Shown here: positions 20,979 to 27,496 of the stretch, in pieces | Position numbering within the stretch: the stretch's first letter is position 1 | Layout: every line of letters starts with the position of its first letter | NCBI RefSeq assembly: GCF_932526225.1 | Contig: NC_064047.1 | Span: forward strand, 1,118,001-1,178,000 | Direction of reading: 5' to 3' | Origin: Nematostella vectensis | Lineage: Eukaryota; Cnidaria; Anthozoa; Actiniaria; Edwardsiidae | DNA length: 60,000 bases | Made by a program: the position numbers and the translations under genes | The notes under the pieces: model-generated | The model's database searches: none | The model's input: only the letters and a program-made list of their open reading frames with translations | What the model was told of the DNA's origin: nothing

Positions 20979-22493
20979 TTACCGGAATAGATACCAAGCT
21001 AAACCAGCCGTAAAGGCTGTGATCGTGGCAAGGTTAGTTTCGTGCTGTGTGTTCGTGGGTTTAATCACGTCCGGCTTTGGGTTAGTTTTCGCCTCCGGTT
21101 CCGGTTTGTGAGCCGTGACTGACTCGGTATGAGGTAGCACAATCTTTGAATGACCCATATTATGTTTTGGGATCGTTTTTATCTCGTTATTTATCGGATT
21201 CAGCCCCAGTTTCATATCAGTGGTGGCTTTTTGTAACTTGTTATTATAGCCAGCGATCGAAGTGTTGTTATTTATCACAAGATACGATGGGCTTAACCAA
21301 CAGCCGAGGGCGAAAGCCAGGTCTAGTTTTTGTCTCGCCTGTTGTAAAGCAAACTGATACCGTTGTATACTTTTCGATATACTGTTTTCCACCACCGCGC
21401 TTTCAAAGAGTTTCGTGAAGACCTGTTTCGTTTCCTGAGCTGAACCGCTATCACCGACGATTGACGACCGGGTCTGAACTTGCGCGCCTAGAATACAGTA
21501 AACAAAGGCTTCGATGCTCTGGTTTATCCTAGACAACCCAGCTTTGGTTAACCCCATCGATTTTTCCGGAAAGAACCACTCATACTGAAACCCAGTTCTA
21601 AGGTCTTTCAGGTACTCAATCTCAAAGTGATTCATGTGTTCGTGGTCGCTTTTGGCAGCGTCCCATTCGTCGTGTAATTGATCAATGGTGCCATAAGGCT
21701 TATACTTGTCGTTAGAAGATGACAAGCCGTGATAATCATAATTATAAACGTTCCCTAACCCATGATTTATCGGTCCGAGGAACCGGAAATCGTCACCAGT
21801 TCGGAATTCTGTCCTTAATTTTTGGTAAGCTGCTTCGCTGTAGAAGTTTTTATTCCAACTAAAAAGCTTATCTTTCGGAAGAGGACATTGTAGCTCGTTT
21901 AATATTCGTCTGATAGTGAAAATGATGTGAAATCTGTAGAATGACCCCACTTGAGAGTCGTCAATCATGTCACGCGTCACACCACATCCAGCAGTCGCGC
22001 AAAACATAGCAAAATTTAAGGCTTGACTCCAATAACTGAGGTTCGGGGCGTCGAGCCACCTACTAGCCTCCTTTGCTGTTCTGAATACTAGCAAGCTGTC
22101 GGTGAATATGTCCCTAAAAACAAAGTGTGTCTTCACCTTTGGTGTTATAAAAACATCGAAAGAGACGTAATTATTTCTCGTAGGGTTTTCGTTCCACGGC
22201 AATATCTTGTACTCTGCACGCGCGTCTAGTCTGTATTGTTTTGGGAACCCAAACAGTTGCTGGATCGTTTCCTTGTATGCTTGTGTGTCGTCGGCGACTA
22301 GAAAATCCTGGATATTCTCAGGTTTCCAGCTGTCACCGGGGAAGTGGTATAACGTCTTGACTAGATTCCCATTCTTGTCGAATGGATCGTATTCGTCCCC
22401 ATTGAAAACGAATTGCACATCGCCATGCTCGTCGGCAGAGAACCTAAAGCGTGAGTAGTAAGGGTACCTTTTCACAAATTCTGTAAACTTCAT
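20979..22493 (-). CDS. Conserved Polinton protein, unknown function (504 aa)
   Basis: A 504-residue protein if the second Met is used, 508 if the first at 22505 is used. The second gives the usual 19-base spacing from the TTTAAAAAC box; the first would leave only 7. Visible blocks include ALNFAMFCATAGCGV near residue 160, a FHIIFTIRRIL helix, and a Gln/Arg-rich helical region near 360-400 ending FALGCWLSPS. The C-terminus is Pro/Lys-rich and closes with a hydrophobic anchor-like segment (ATITAFTAGLAWYLF). I believe related proteins occur in other cnidarian Polintons, but I cannot name a domain. It is last in the leftward structural block, so a virion role is likely. It is not an adenain-type protease as far as I can see. 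Confidence 0.8.
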   Translation of the reverse strand: MKFTEFVKRYPYYSRFRFSADEHGDVQFVFNGDEYDPFDKNGNLVKTLYHFPGDSWKPENIQDFLVADDTQAYKETIQQLFGFPKQYRLDARAEYKILPWNENPTRNNYVSFDVFITPKVKTHFVFRDIFTDSLLVFRTAKEASRWLDAPNLSYWSQALNFAMFCATAGCGVTRDMIDDSQVGSFYRFHIIFTIRRILNELQCPLPKDKLFSWNKNFYSEAAYQKLRTEFRTGDDFRFLGPINHGLGNVYNYDYHGLSSSNDKYKPYGTIDQLHDEWDAAKSDHEHMNHFEIEYLKDLRTGFQYEWFFPEKSMGLTKAGLSRINQSIEAFVYCILGAQVQTRSSIVGDSGSAQETKQVFTKLFESAVVENSISKSIQRYQFALQQARQKLDLAFALGCWLSPSYLVINNNTSIAGYNNKLQKATTDMKLGLNPINNEIKTIPKHNMGHSKIVLPHTESVTAHKPEPEAKTNPKPDVIKPTNTQHETNLATITAFTAGLAWYLFR

Positions 22494-22513
22494 CTTATAT
22501 GACATATAAGATG
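22491..22513 (-). promoter_or_regulatory. Perfect 23-bp palindrome over the start codons
   Basis: Arms CATCTTATATG and CATATAAGATG around a single central base. It lies between the TTTAAAAAC box and the chosen start, and its last three bases are the ATG at 22493. Confidence 0.6.
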
Positions 22514-22521
22514 TTTTTAAA
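22513..22521 (-). promoter_or_regulatory. Late-type box TTTAAAAAC for the 504-aa gene
   Basis: Box variant with AAC, shared with the 176-aa gene; 19 bases to the ATG at 22493. Confidence 0.6.
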
Positions 22522-22583
22522 TCAGTCCTTTACGCATCTCAATTCATAGATCCATCCAACGGGGGTTCTTTCGAACAGAAATT

Positions 22584-23189
22584 TCACCGAGCGGCTCGAC
22601 TCGCCAGGTCTTTCAAAATCTCTTCTCTTACTGTTTCCCTCAGCTTGGTGATGTTTACGTTTTTTTCGTCCTCTCTTACCGACTTTTGACGGATCTGCAG
22701 CTTTAGAGCCTCAAACTTATCCACCTCGTTCAAGATTAAAGAGAACTCTTCGTCTGATATTTTGTTGTCTTTCAAAGCTTTAGAAACCAAATCACGTATG
22801 CTATTCACCTTCGCCTCTGCCATCGCCACCGTTTGGTCGTGCTTAGAGACTTTTCGCGACAGTCGTTTAGAAACCGCCGCACAGCCTACAGACGTAAGAC
22901 CAAAAACACCAGCCAAAGCACCCAACGGAACTCCAACGACGATACCAAAACCTGACAGAGAAGTTCCTAAACCACCAGACCCAAGAATGACGGATGCGAG
23001 TCCTAAGCCCACACTTACCTTTGAAAACATGCTATGCGCTCGTTTATACTTTTTCCTCACGTTCTTGTAATGTTTAACTTCCTGCTCCAAACTTCCCAAA
23101 ACATCGTGGATCTTTTGGAGTCTGAAGTTATCACCCGAGGGGCTGACCCCTCGGGGTACGTTCGGGTAGATTGAGTTGTACTCTTCCAT
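22584..23189 (-). CDS. Membrane-hairpin protein with coiled coils
   Basis: A 201-residue protein. Residues about 25-50 and 110-170 are helical and charged (coiled-coil-like). Between them, residues about 57-105 are Gly-rich and hydrophobic (KVSVGLGLASVILGSGGLG and IVVGVPLGALAGVFGLTSVG), able to form a membrane hairpin. The layout would suit a virion membrane-active protein, but this is inference. I recognise it as a common Polinton-associated protein without a named function. Its 5' end contains one of the dispersed GAGGGG palindromes, encoding PRGVSPSG. A CTTAAAGAA box lies 23 bases upstream. Confidence 0.78.
   Translation of the reverse strand: MEEYNSIYPNVPRGVSPSGDNFRLQKIHDVLGSLEQEVKHYKNVRKKYKRAHSMFSKVSVGLGLASVILGSGGLGTSLSGFGIVVGVPLGALAGVFGLTSVGCAAVSKRLSRKVSKHDQTVAMAEAKVNSIRDLVSKALKDNKISDEEFSLILNEVDKFEALKLQIRQKSVREDEKNVNITKLRETVREEILKDLASRAAR
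23134..23155. repeat. Dispersed palindrome CCCGAGGGG-CTGA-CCCCTCGGG
   Basis: Perfect 9-bp arms with a 4-base centre, inside the start of the 201-aa gene. Related copies are at 25649, 25815, 26813 and 33678. Confidence 0.75.
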
Positions 23190-23212
23190 AGCTTTATTAT
23201 GGGGAGAGTTTA

Positions 23213-23221
23213 TTCTTTAAG
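23213..23221 (-). promoter_or_regulatory. Box CTTAAAGAA for the 201-aa gene
   Basis: 23 bases from the ATG. It overlaps the stop codon of the upstream penton-like gene (ends 23217). Confidence 0.55.
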
Positions 23222-23840
23222 TAATTTCTAAGATTAGACGTATCGGGTAGAGACCGCGCTCTATTGTGTTTCCGTCACCGCCCTTTATACTAAGACGGAG
23301 ACTACTCACGTAACCGACTGATGTGGTGCTAACCCGTACCGGATCGCTTGGATTGAGGTATATCTTTCCTTCATCAAGTTCTACACTTGCTAGGATTTGT
23401 GAGGGCGCCCCTTGTTGGAGGGAGTCGGACGCGTTCACAAGGTCGCAGTGGATAAAAATAGCCTCGTGACCTATCGTCTTTATCTTGTGGCGAGTGTTTG
23501 CTTCCAGCTCCCTGGTCTTGAGTCCTAACAGGCAGGCAAGCGGCTCATTCAACACAACGTTTCGATGAACCTCGAGTGACGAGTCTCTAATAGAGATTGG
23601 CTTTTCACCAAGACGCATACCCCCATCTATTTGAAGTTTTAGCGTCTCGATCGTATACTGCCCCGCGGGGATCCTGAGGATAATGTTCTCACCGTCGGAG
23701 ACCGTTCCCTCGCTTGAGAGACTGTTACAACGATTATGAAACGCACATCCTCGCAGCGCGATAAACCGCGGCTTTTCAATAGGGTGTTCTAAATAGACGG
23801 TAAAGTCACCAACGTTCCCTTCAATGTAGAGTAATACCAT
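23217..23840 (-). CDS. Penton-like minor capsid protein (single jelly-roll type)
   Basis: A 207-residue, beta-rich protein. The pattern of IPAGQYTIETLKLQI, then a LLGL segment, AIFIHCDLVN, a short loop with SQILASV, then IYLNPSDPVRVSTTSVGYVS and SLRLSIKGGDGN with a beta ending (PIRLILEI) follows a family present in many Polintons, regarded as the minor capsid or penton protein at the fivefold vertices. The assignment is by remembered pattern, not alignment. It overlaps no gene but is packed 3 bases from the 340-aa gene, and its box (TTTAAAAGG) lies inside that gene's 3' end. Confidence 0.68.
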   Translation of the reverse strand: MVLLYIEGNVGDFTVYLEHPIEKPRFIALRGCAFHNRCNSLSSEGTVSDGENIILRIPAGQYTIETLKLQIDGGMRLGEKPISIRDSSLEVHRNVVLNEPLACLLGLKTRELEANTRHKIKTIGHEAIFIHCDLVNASDSLQQGAPSQILASVELDEGKIYLNPSDPVRVSTTSVGYVSSLRLSIKGGDGNTIERGLYPIRLILEIT

Positions 23841-23843
23841 TTG

Positions 23844-24866
23844 TTATGATTTCCGTCTCCTTTTAAATCGTTCTACGAAGTACAGAACGACAGCGACGAT
23901 GAGAAGCCAAGCGTTTTTAGCTAAAAAGCCAACAACTTCACCCGCCGTTCTAAATATGAAACTAGCTATCACACCAACCATTCCTGGGAGTATTTCTCCT
24001 AATTTTTTGCCTATTGTTTTCAGACCATTTCCAACACCTTTTGCAACACTAGTCAGCCCAGCTTTCAGATTAGAGACAATAACACCGATAACAACGCCCA
24101 CAGCGGTAACGACAGCAGCGACTGTAAATCCGTATTTCTTAAAAATCGCTTTGACACGATCTTTCAACGACATTCTCTCTTCAAGATTTTCTCTCTCCAA
24201 TTGATTCTCTTCCAAAGTCTCATCTATGACAGAATTTCTTTCGCTGAGCTCTTCATTTTTACGATCTATAGCTCTTAGTCTTTCTTGGTTAGTTGTTTCA
24301 CTTCGTTCCTCATTATTTTTTCTCATTTGCTCGGTGTTTCTCTCTTCTTCTTCTCTGAGTGTATTAGCTGTAGCGTCTAGTTCATCGAGTTGAATCTGAA
24401 TTTGCTTGTACTTTCCGGATCTGATTTTGGTGTCAACACTCTTCCGCACCGTTCTATCCTCATTATACAACCTTTCTGGTATAGTCCAACCACCTTTTCT
24501 CGCAGAATAGAAGGAAATGAATTGTTTTCCTCTCTCATCCGTTGAAATCTGAACTAAATTTTCATCAAGATCTGGATATTTCGATAACAAAAGGTCTACC
24601 CTAAGTGTGTCCGTTGAAGGAGAACCTCCCATATTCTGTAACTCCATGTACTCGGGGACAGCCCTCCCGGGGTTTCGTGTTTTCCATAAGTCGGTCAACC
24701 TCCTACTCACATAGCTTGCACCTCTACCAAATCTGTTTGAAATCCTTTCATTCCATGATTCTCTTCCCTCACCATCGTTTGGAATAAGAGAGTCATAATC
24801 TTCGTCTACAGTAGTATTCAAATCTTCTCTACCTTCTTCTGTTGTGGGATCAAAATCTGTATCCAT
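23844..24866 (-). CDS. Coiled-coil membrane protein of Polintons (340 aa)
   Basis: A 340-residue protein. It has an acidic N-terminus (about 1-35), a Glu/Arg/Asn-rich coiled coil (about 155-235), then alternating hydrophobic and Gly/Lys segments (about 245-335). These include a probable membrane span in VAAVVTAVGVVIGVIVSNL, an amphipathic KGVGNGLKTIGKKLGEI region and a last span before FKRRRKS. I have seen this C-terminal half in many cnidarian Polinton-type proteins without a name. The amphipathic plus membrane layout suggests a virion-internal membrane or entry function, which is speculation. It has a CTTAAAGAT box and a perfect leader hairpin. Confidence 0.8.
   Translation of the reverse strand: MDTDFDPTTEEGREDLNTTVDEDYDSLIPNDGEGRESWNERISNRFGRGASYVSRRLTDLWKTRNPGRAVPEYMELQNMGGSPSTDTLRVDLLLSKYPDLDENLVQISTDERGKQFISFYSARKGGWTIPERLYNEDRTVRKSVDTKIRSGKYKQIQIQLDELDATANTLREEEERNTEQMRKNNEERSETTNQERLRAIDRKNEELSERNSVIDETLEENQLERENLEERMSLKDRVKAIFKKYGFTVAAVVTAVGVVIGVIVSNLKAGLTSVAKGVGNGLKTIGKKLGEILPGMVGVIASFIFRTAGEVVGFLAKNAWLLIVAVVLYFVERFKRRRKS
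23859..23867 (-). promoter_or_regulatory. Box TTTAAAAGG for the penton-like gene
   Basis: 18 bases from the ATG at 23840, embedded in the last codons (basic tail) of the 340-aa gene. Confidence 0.5.
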
Positions 24867-24892
24867 TTCTTATCTTGTTTGAAGATAAGAAA
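24866..24892 (-). promoter_or_regulatory. Perfect hairpin before the 340-aa start codon
   Basis: Arms tttcttatctt (24866-24876) and aagataagaaa (24882-24892) with a 5-base loop. One arm abuts the ATG; the other overlaps the box by one base. Confidence 0.6.
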
Positions 24893-24900
24893 TCTTTAAG
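24892..24900 (-). promoter_or_regulatory. Late-type box CTTAAAGAT for the 340-aa gene
   Basis: 25 bases to the ATG at 24866. The same box begins again at the extreme right end of the window in element 2 (cttaaag at 59994-60000). Confidence 0.62.
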
Positions 24901-24910
24901 TCGTGCCGGC

Positions 24911-25327
24911 TTATATCCACCTACTCGCTACATAGCCAAGGGCTAACATTCCACCTCCAACATATGCCATCTCTCCCATCTTTTGGTTGCTACTTGGTCT
25001 GTAGTAATCTGAGAGCTCAGGCTCTTTCAAATCAAAATCTGGATGTGTTTGAGCGTATAGTTTGAAGGCCTCATCCGTCTCTTTATCGTTCTCATCCGCA
25101 CGAACTTTATCGTTGTATTGTTCAGTCAACCAATCCTGGTATTCCTGTCTTTTTTTCTGCCAATCACCCATTGCTTGTTGATACTTTTCAAGCGCTTTAT
25201 CGTGTCTTATTTTTTCTTTATCAACATGAGTAGCGTCAGAAGATAAGTATCTCGCTAGGTAACTCCCTCCGACAAACGCCGTCGCATTAAGAATAGCCCC
25301 ACCAATCATAAATGCTATACTCGCCAT
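24911..25327 (-). CDS. Small protein with two terminal hydrophobic segments (138 aa)
   Basis: A 138-residue protein with a hydrophobic, alanine-rich N-terminus (MASIAFMIGGAILNATAFVG), a highly charged helical middle (about 30-105) and a second hydrophobic segment near the end (MAYVGGGMLALGYVA). The topology suggests a membrane-anchored or hairpin virion protein; the family is not recognised. The element 2 copy differs at about nine residues, clustered in the first segment and in the WLTEQYND/WLEEEYNN stretch, but keeps length and frame, so it looks maintained. Confidence 0.72.
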   Translation of the reverse strand: MASIAFMIGGAILNATAFVGGSYLARYLSSDATHVDKEKIRHDKALEKYQQAMGDWQKKRQEYQDWLTEQYNDKVRADENDKETDEAFKLYAQTHPDFDLKEPELSDYYRPSSNQKMGEMAYVGGGMLALGYVASRWI

Positions 25328-25346
25328 TTATTAATCAGTCTGCGAG

Positions 25347-25355
25347 ATCTTTAGA
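25347..25355 (-). promoter_or_regulatory. Box TCTAAAGAT for the 138-aa gene
   Basis: 19 bases to the ATG. In element 2 the same place reads CTTAAAGAT, while the spacer differs (cgcagac against ttataga). Confidence 0.62.
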
Positions 25356-25359
25356 CCGC

Positions 25360-25584
25360 CTACAGCGCTTTCGGCAAAATCTTTTGTGTTTCCAGATAAT
25401 CTTTCAGATACATACTGCCGGACAGGACAGCAACCCATTTAGCGTAGTTTGTAACACTCGACGAAGGGTCGCTGATGAATGACTCTTTCATAGCCTTTTT
25501 AGCGACATAACCCACACCGGCGGCTAACCCGATGATGACCGCTGAATCGGTAAACGTCTTCACAAGCTTGTTTTCAGTTGACAT
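25360..25584 (-). CDS. Small membrane protein (74 aa)
   Basis: A 74-residue protein with a hydrophobic segment at about 13-27 (SAVIIGLAAGVGYVA) and a second, weaker one at about 48-60. It is separated from the 138-aa gene by only 32 bases, which hold that gene's box. The element 2 version differs at three residues. The family is unknown; it is probably a minor virion or membrane component given its place in the structural block. Confidence 0.68.
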   Translation of the reverse strand: MSTENKLVKTFTDSAVIIGLAAGVGYVAKKAMKESFISDPSSSVTNYAKWVAVLSGSMYLKDYLETQKILPKAL

Positions 25585-25609
25585 GACTTTTTTATTAAAG
25601 GCCTGGTTA

Positions 25610-25618
25610 ATCTTTAAA
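25610..25618 (-). promoter_or_regulatory. Late-type box TTTAAAGAT for the 74-aa gene
   Basis: 25 bases to the ATG. Between the copies the box is identical but the leader is strongly diverged, so it works as a footprint. Confidence 0.68.
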
Positions 25619-26044
25619 TCACAACATTCCTATTTTAGGCGTCGCGTTCGGGAGGCTAGCCCCTCGAGCGGCAGGTCTCTCGAAAGTTTCGGTCTCGTTG
25701 GCGTTGATCTTAGGCGTCTTTTTGTAAAAACGCATATACATATCCAATGCGGTGAGCCCTATTCCGACTAGAGCCAGTACAGTTGTAAACGATAGCTCTG
25801 GAATCCAAGCGTCTGAGAGGCTATCCCCTCGAGCTCCCTCTTGGTGGGGTGTCTCCGCCTGTGTAGTGTCTTCTGAACTCGCCTCCGCCTCACGTTTCAT
25901 TTCCCTAGCAAGTGCTTCTCTAGCCCTCCTATTAACTTCGGCAGCTCTCTTACCAGCAGCGACTTTTTTAGGATCTTTCTCCTTGCTTTTTGTCGGTTGT
26001 GGGTTCCTAGTAATCTGTTCAACCTCCTGATTTTCGTCAGACAT
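25619..26044 (-). CDS. Basic/charged protein with one membrane span (141 aa)
   Basis: A 141-residue protein. The N-terminal 60 residues are rich in Lys, Arg, Glu and Ala (helical); a membrane span lies at about 85-105 (FTTVLALVGIGLTALDMYM). Two dispersed GC-rich palindromes fall inside the coding region and encode EGARGDSLSDAW and AARGASLPNA, so the repeats add similar peptides. The element 2 copy differs by one residue (A to T). Family unknown; a virion membrane protein is plausible. Confidence 0.72.
   Translation of the reverse strand: MSDENQEVEQITRNPQPTKSKEKDPKKVAAGKRAAEVNRRAREALAREMKREAEASSEDTTQAETPHQEGARGDSLSDAWIPELSFTTVLALVGIGLTALDMYMRFYKKTPKINANETETFERPAARGASLPNATPKIGML
25649..25666. 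repeat. Dispersed palindrome, GGGAGGCTAGCCCCTC type
   Basis: Imperfect arms around GGCTAGCC, near the 3' end of the 141-aa gene; retained in element 2 at about 59225-59242. Confidence 0.65.
25815..25830. repeat. Dispersed palindrome, GAGAGGCTATCCCCTC type
   Basis: Second copy inside the 141-aa gene; one mismatch in the arms. Present in element 2 near 59063-59080. Confidence 0.6.
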
Positions 26045-26074
26045 TTCTTATTTCGATTTACAATAAGAAACATA
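26045..26074 (-). promoter_or_regulatory. Leader with inverted repeat, 141-aa gene
   Basis: tttcttatt and aataagaaa flank an 11-base loop, with one arm touching the ATG. Confidence 0.5.
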
Positions 26075-26083
26075 ATCTTTAAA
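26075..26083 (-). promoter_or_regulatory. Late-type box TTTAAAGAT for the 141-aa gene
   Basis: Perfect consensus; about 30 bases to the ATG, the longest spacing in the set. Confidence 0.65.
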
Positions 26084-26095
26084 TGGCGTCTTAGC

Positions 26096-26279
26096 AGTTG
26101 TGCTCAAGAGTTTGCTCAGTTGTGTTCAGTTGTGCTCAAGAGTTCGCTCAGTTGTGCTCAAGAGTTTGCACAGTTGTGTTCAGTTGTGCTCAAGAGTTTG
26201 CTCAGTTGTGTTCAGTTGTGTTCAAGAGTTTGCTCAGTTGTGTTCAGTTGTGCTCAAGAGTTTGCTCAGTTGTGCTTGG
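26096..26279. repeat. Element-internal minisatellite (GCTCAAGAGTTTGCTCAGTT)
   Basis: Alternating 22- and 32-base units of ttgtgctcaagagtttgctcag and a ttgtgttcag spacer, partly in the 3' end of the 176-aa gene and partly after its stop. It is retained at 58618-58800 in element 2, so it predates the separation of the copies. Confidence 0.85.
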
Positions 26280-26774
26280 AACTTCTTGAAGTTTGTTGGA
26301 AGTCTCCTGTGAAGAAGGTGTTAGTTTAACATGCTTAGCGACTCGGAAGAGACCGCTAGCAAGTGCTACCATCCTTCCTCCCTTCAATACCAAGAGACCT
26401 GCAAAGTTCGACAATTCGCGTTTAACCAACTCGTCGTTCTGTAAGTCTTTGCTAAGCGCTTCGGTGTCATCTACAGGAACCACATAGGAAATGACTTGAG
26501 ACAGTACTTGAAGTGCTGATTCTACTAATCCATCAGTAACTTGCTTGCCTAAGACAGTCTGGTAGCGGACAAAGTATTTCTCGACGTCTTTCGCCGAGAG
26601 CTTCTTGATATCACCAAGACTCATACCGACACCAAGAAATTCCTTCGTAGTCCCAAGAGATGCGAGAATAGCCAGCGATTCTCGTTTGACTTCAACATCA
26701 TCTTCAGGAGGCGCACCCCTCGAACTCCCCTTAGACTCAGGCTCCTCTTCCATATAATCCTCAATGCTTGTCAT
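26244..26774 (-). CDS. Conserved Polinton helical protein (176 aa)
   Basis: A 176-residue protein, starting at the Met that follows a TTTAAAAAC box by 24 bases; an in-frame upstream ATG at 26840 overlaps the ATPase stop region and the box and is not used. The N-terminus is acidic with a GAPPEDD stretch (about 10-30). The core reads SLGDIKKLSAKDVEKYFVRY, then QVTDGLVESALQVLSQVISY, then LVLKGGRMVALASGLFRVAK. I associate this core with many cnidarian Polinton proteins, function unknown. The C-terminus is made of minisatellite sequence (TTEQTLEHN). It may be a scaffold or core protein; speculative. Confidence 0.75.
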   Translation of the reverse strand: MTSIEDYMEEEPESKGSSRGAPPEDDVEVKRESLAILASLGTTKEFLGVGMSLGDIKKLSAKDVEKYFVRYQTVLGKQVTDGLVESALQVLSQVISYVVPVDDTEALSKDLQNDELVKRELSNFAGLLVLKGGRMVALASGLFRVAKHVKLTPSSQETSNKLQEVPSTTEQTLEHN

Positions 26775-26798
26775 CTTATTTTGTAAGTAGACTAAGAT

Positions 26799-26807
26799 GT
26801 TTTTAAA
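26799..26807 (-). promoter_or_regulatory. Box TTTAAAAAC for the 176-aa gene
   Basis: In the context AAGTGGTTTAAAAAC, the same AAGTGG prefix as the early boxes, but with the structural-gene leader ending AATAAGATG. catctta and taagatg form an inverted repeat here. Confidence 0.65.
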
Positions 26808-26812
26808 CCACT

Positions 26813-26832
26813 TCGAGGGGTCAGCCCCTCGA
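26813..26832. repeat. Dispersed palindrome TCGAGGGG-TCAG-CCCCTCGA
   Basis: Perfect 8-bp arms between the ATPase stop and the 176-aa promoter; kept in element 2 at 58062-58081. Confidence 0.75.
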
Positions 26833-26836
26833 GCTC

Positions 26837-27463
26837 TCACCGCGTCGCAGGAATCTCCAAATAACGTTGGAATGGATGCCGTAGGCAGAAACAGAGTCTG
26901 GAATACTTTTCAGTTTTCAGCAGTTCTACGAACTTTTTACGAGTCTCGGCGTCTAAGTCACCCCCATAATCTTCAAACAGTGTTTTGGTACCGATTTGAG
27001 ATGGATTATGGAATGTAACCACACAGGCGACGTTATCACGGAAGGGCTTTGCTATGGATGTTAATTGTTGCGTCAATACCCACACTGATAACCCATCGTG
27101 TCTCCCTGAGAACGCTAGATCGATAAACTTGTTCGAGCGTTGCTTTAGATCTTTCGATACAGCACAGTCATCCAAAACGAGTAACGTATTTGTACCAGAA
27201 AATAGCACCGCACAATCTGTTAGTAACTCGTTAATCTCATCGGTGTTACTAGAATCCGGTGATAATACCAAGAAACGTTTATCTCCGTGAGCAAATCCAC
27301 GATAGGACTTATTTTTCGCATAAGTCGGACAAATCAACACAATGTATTCAAACACATGCCGGAACGGTCCCCGGAGCTGTTCCGTGAGGTACTTTGTCTT
27401 CCCACAATTAGTAGGTCCTGTGATAATACAATGAAAAGGAACTTTTTCCCGTAATTCTTCCAT
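26837..27463 (-). CDS. A32-type genome-packaging ATPase
   Basis: A 208-residue FtsK/HerA-superfamily ATPase that pumps viral DNA into capsids. Walker A is GPTNCGKT (about residues 16-23), Walker B is LLVLDDC, and a sensor-like WVLTQQLTSI follows. The length fits Polinton and virophage ATPases. The start is the ATG at 27463; the frame also runs 21 bases further upstream from a TTG, which is not used because the box lies 24 bases before the ATG. The element 2 protein appears identical. It is packed between the capsid gene and the 176-aa gene in the structural block. Confidence 0.92.
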   Translation of the reverse strand: MEELREKVPFHCIITGPTNCGKTKYLTEQLRGPFRHVFEYIVLICPTYAKNKSYRGFAHGDKRFLVLSPDSSNTDEINELLTDCAVLFSGTNTLLVLDDCAVSKDLKQRSNKFIDLAFSGRHDGLSVWVLTQQLTSIAKPFRDNVACVVTFHNPSQIGTKTLFEDYGGDLDAETRKKFVELLKTEKYSRLCFCLRHPFQRYLEIPATR

Positions 27464-27487
27464 TCTTTTTGTATTATCACACAAGTC

Positions 27488-27496
27488 CTTTTTAAT
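27488..27496 (-). promoter_or_regulatory. Box ATTAAAAAG for the ATPase gene
   Basis: The weakest match, overlapping the stop codon of the capsid gene; 24 bases to the ATG. Confidence 0.45.

Noticed and set aside
26098-26329. Cys/Val-rich ORFs opposite the 176-aa gene end
   Set aside because: Shadow frames of the internal minisatellite.
26244-26840. Upstream ATG start for the 176-aa gene (and equivalents for the ATPase, polymerase and zinc-repeat genes)
   Set aside because: These starts lie before, within or only a few bases from the promoter box, while the next Met restores the usual spacing.
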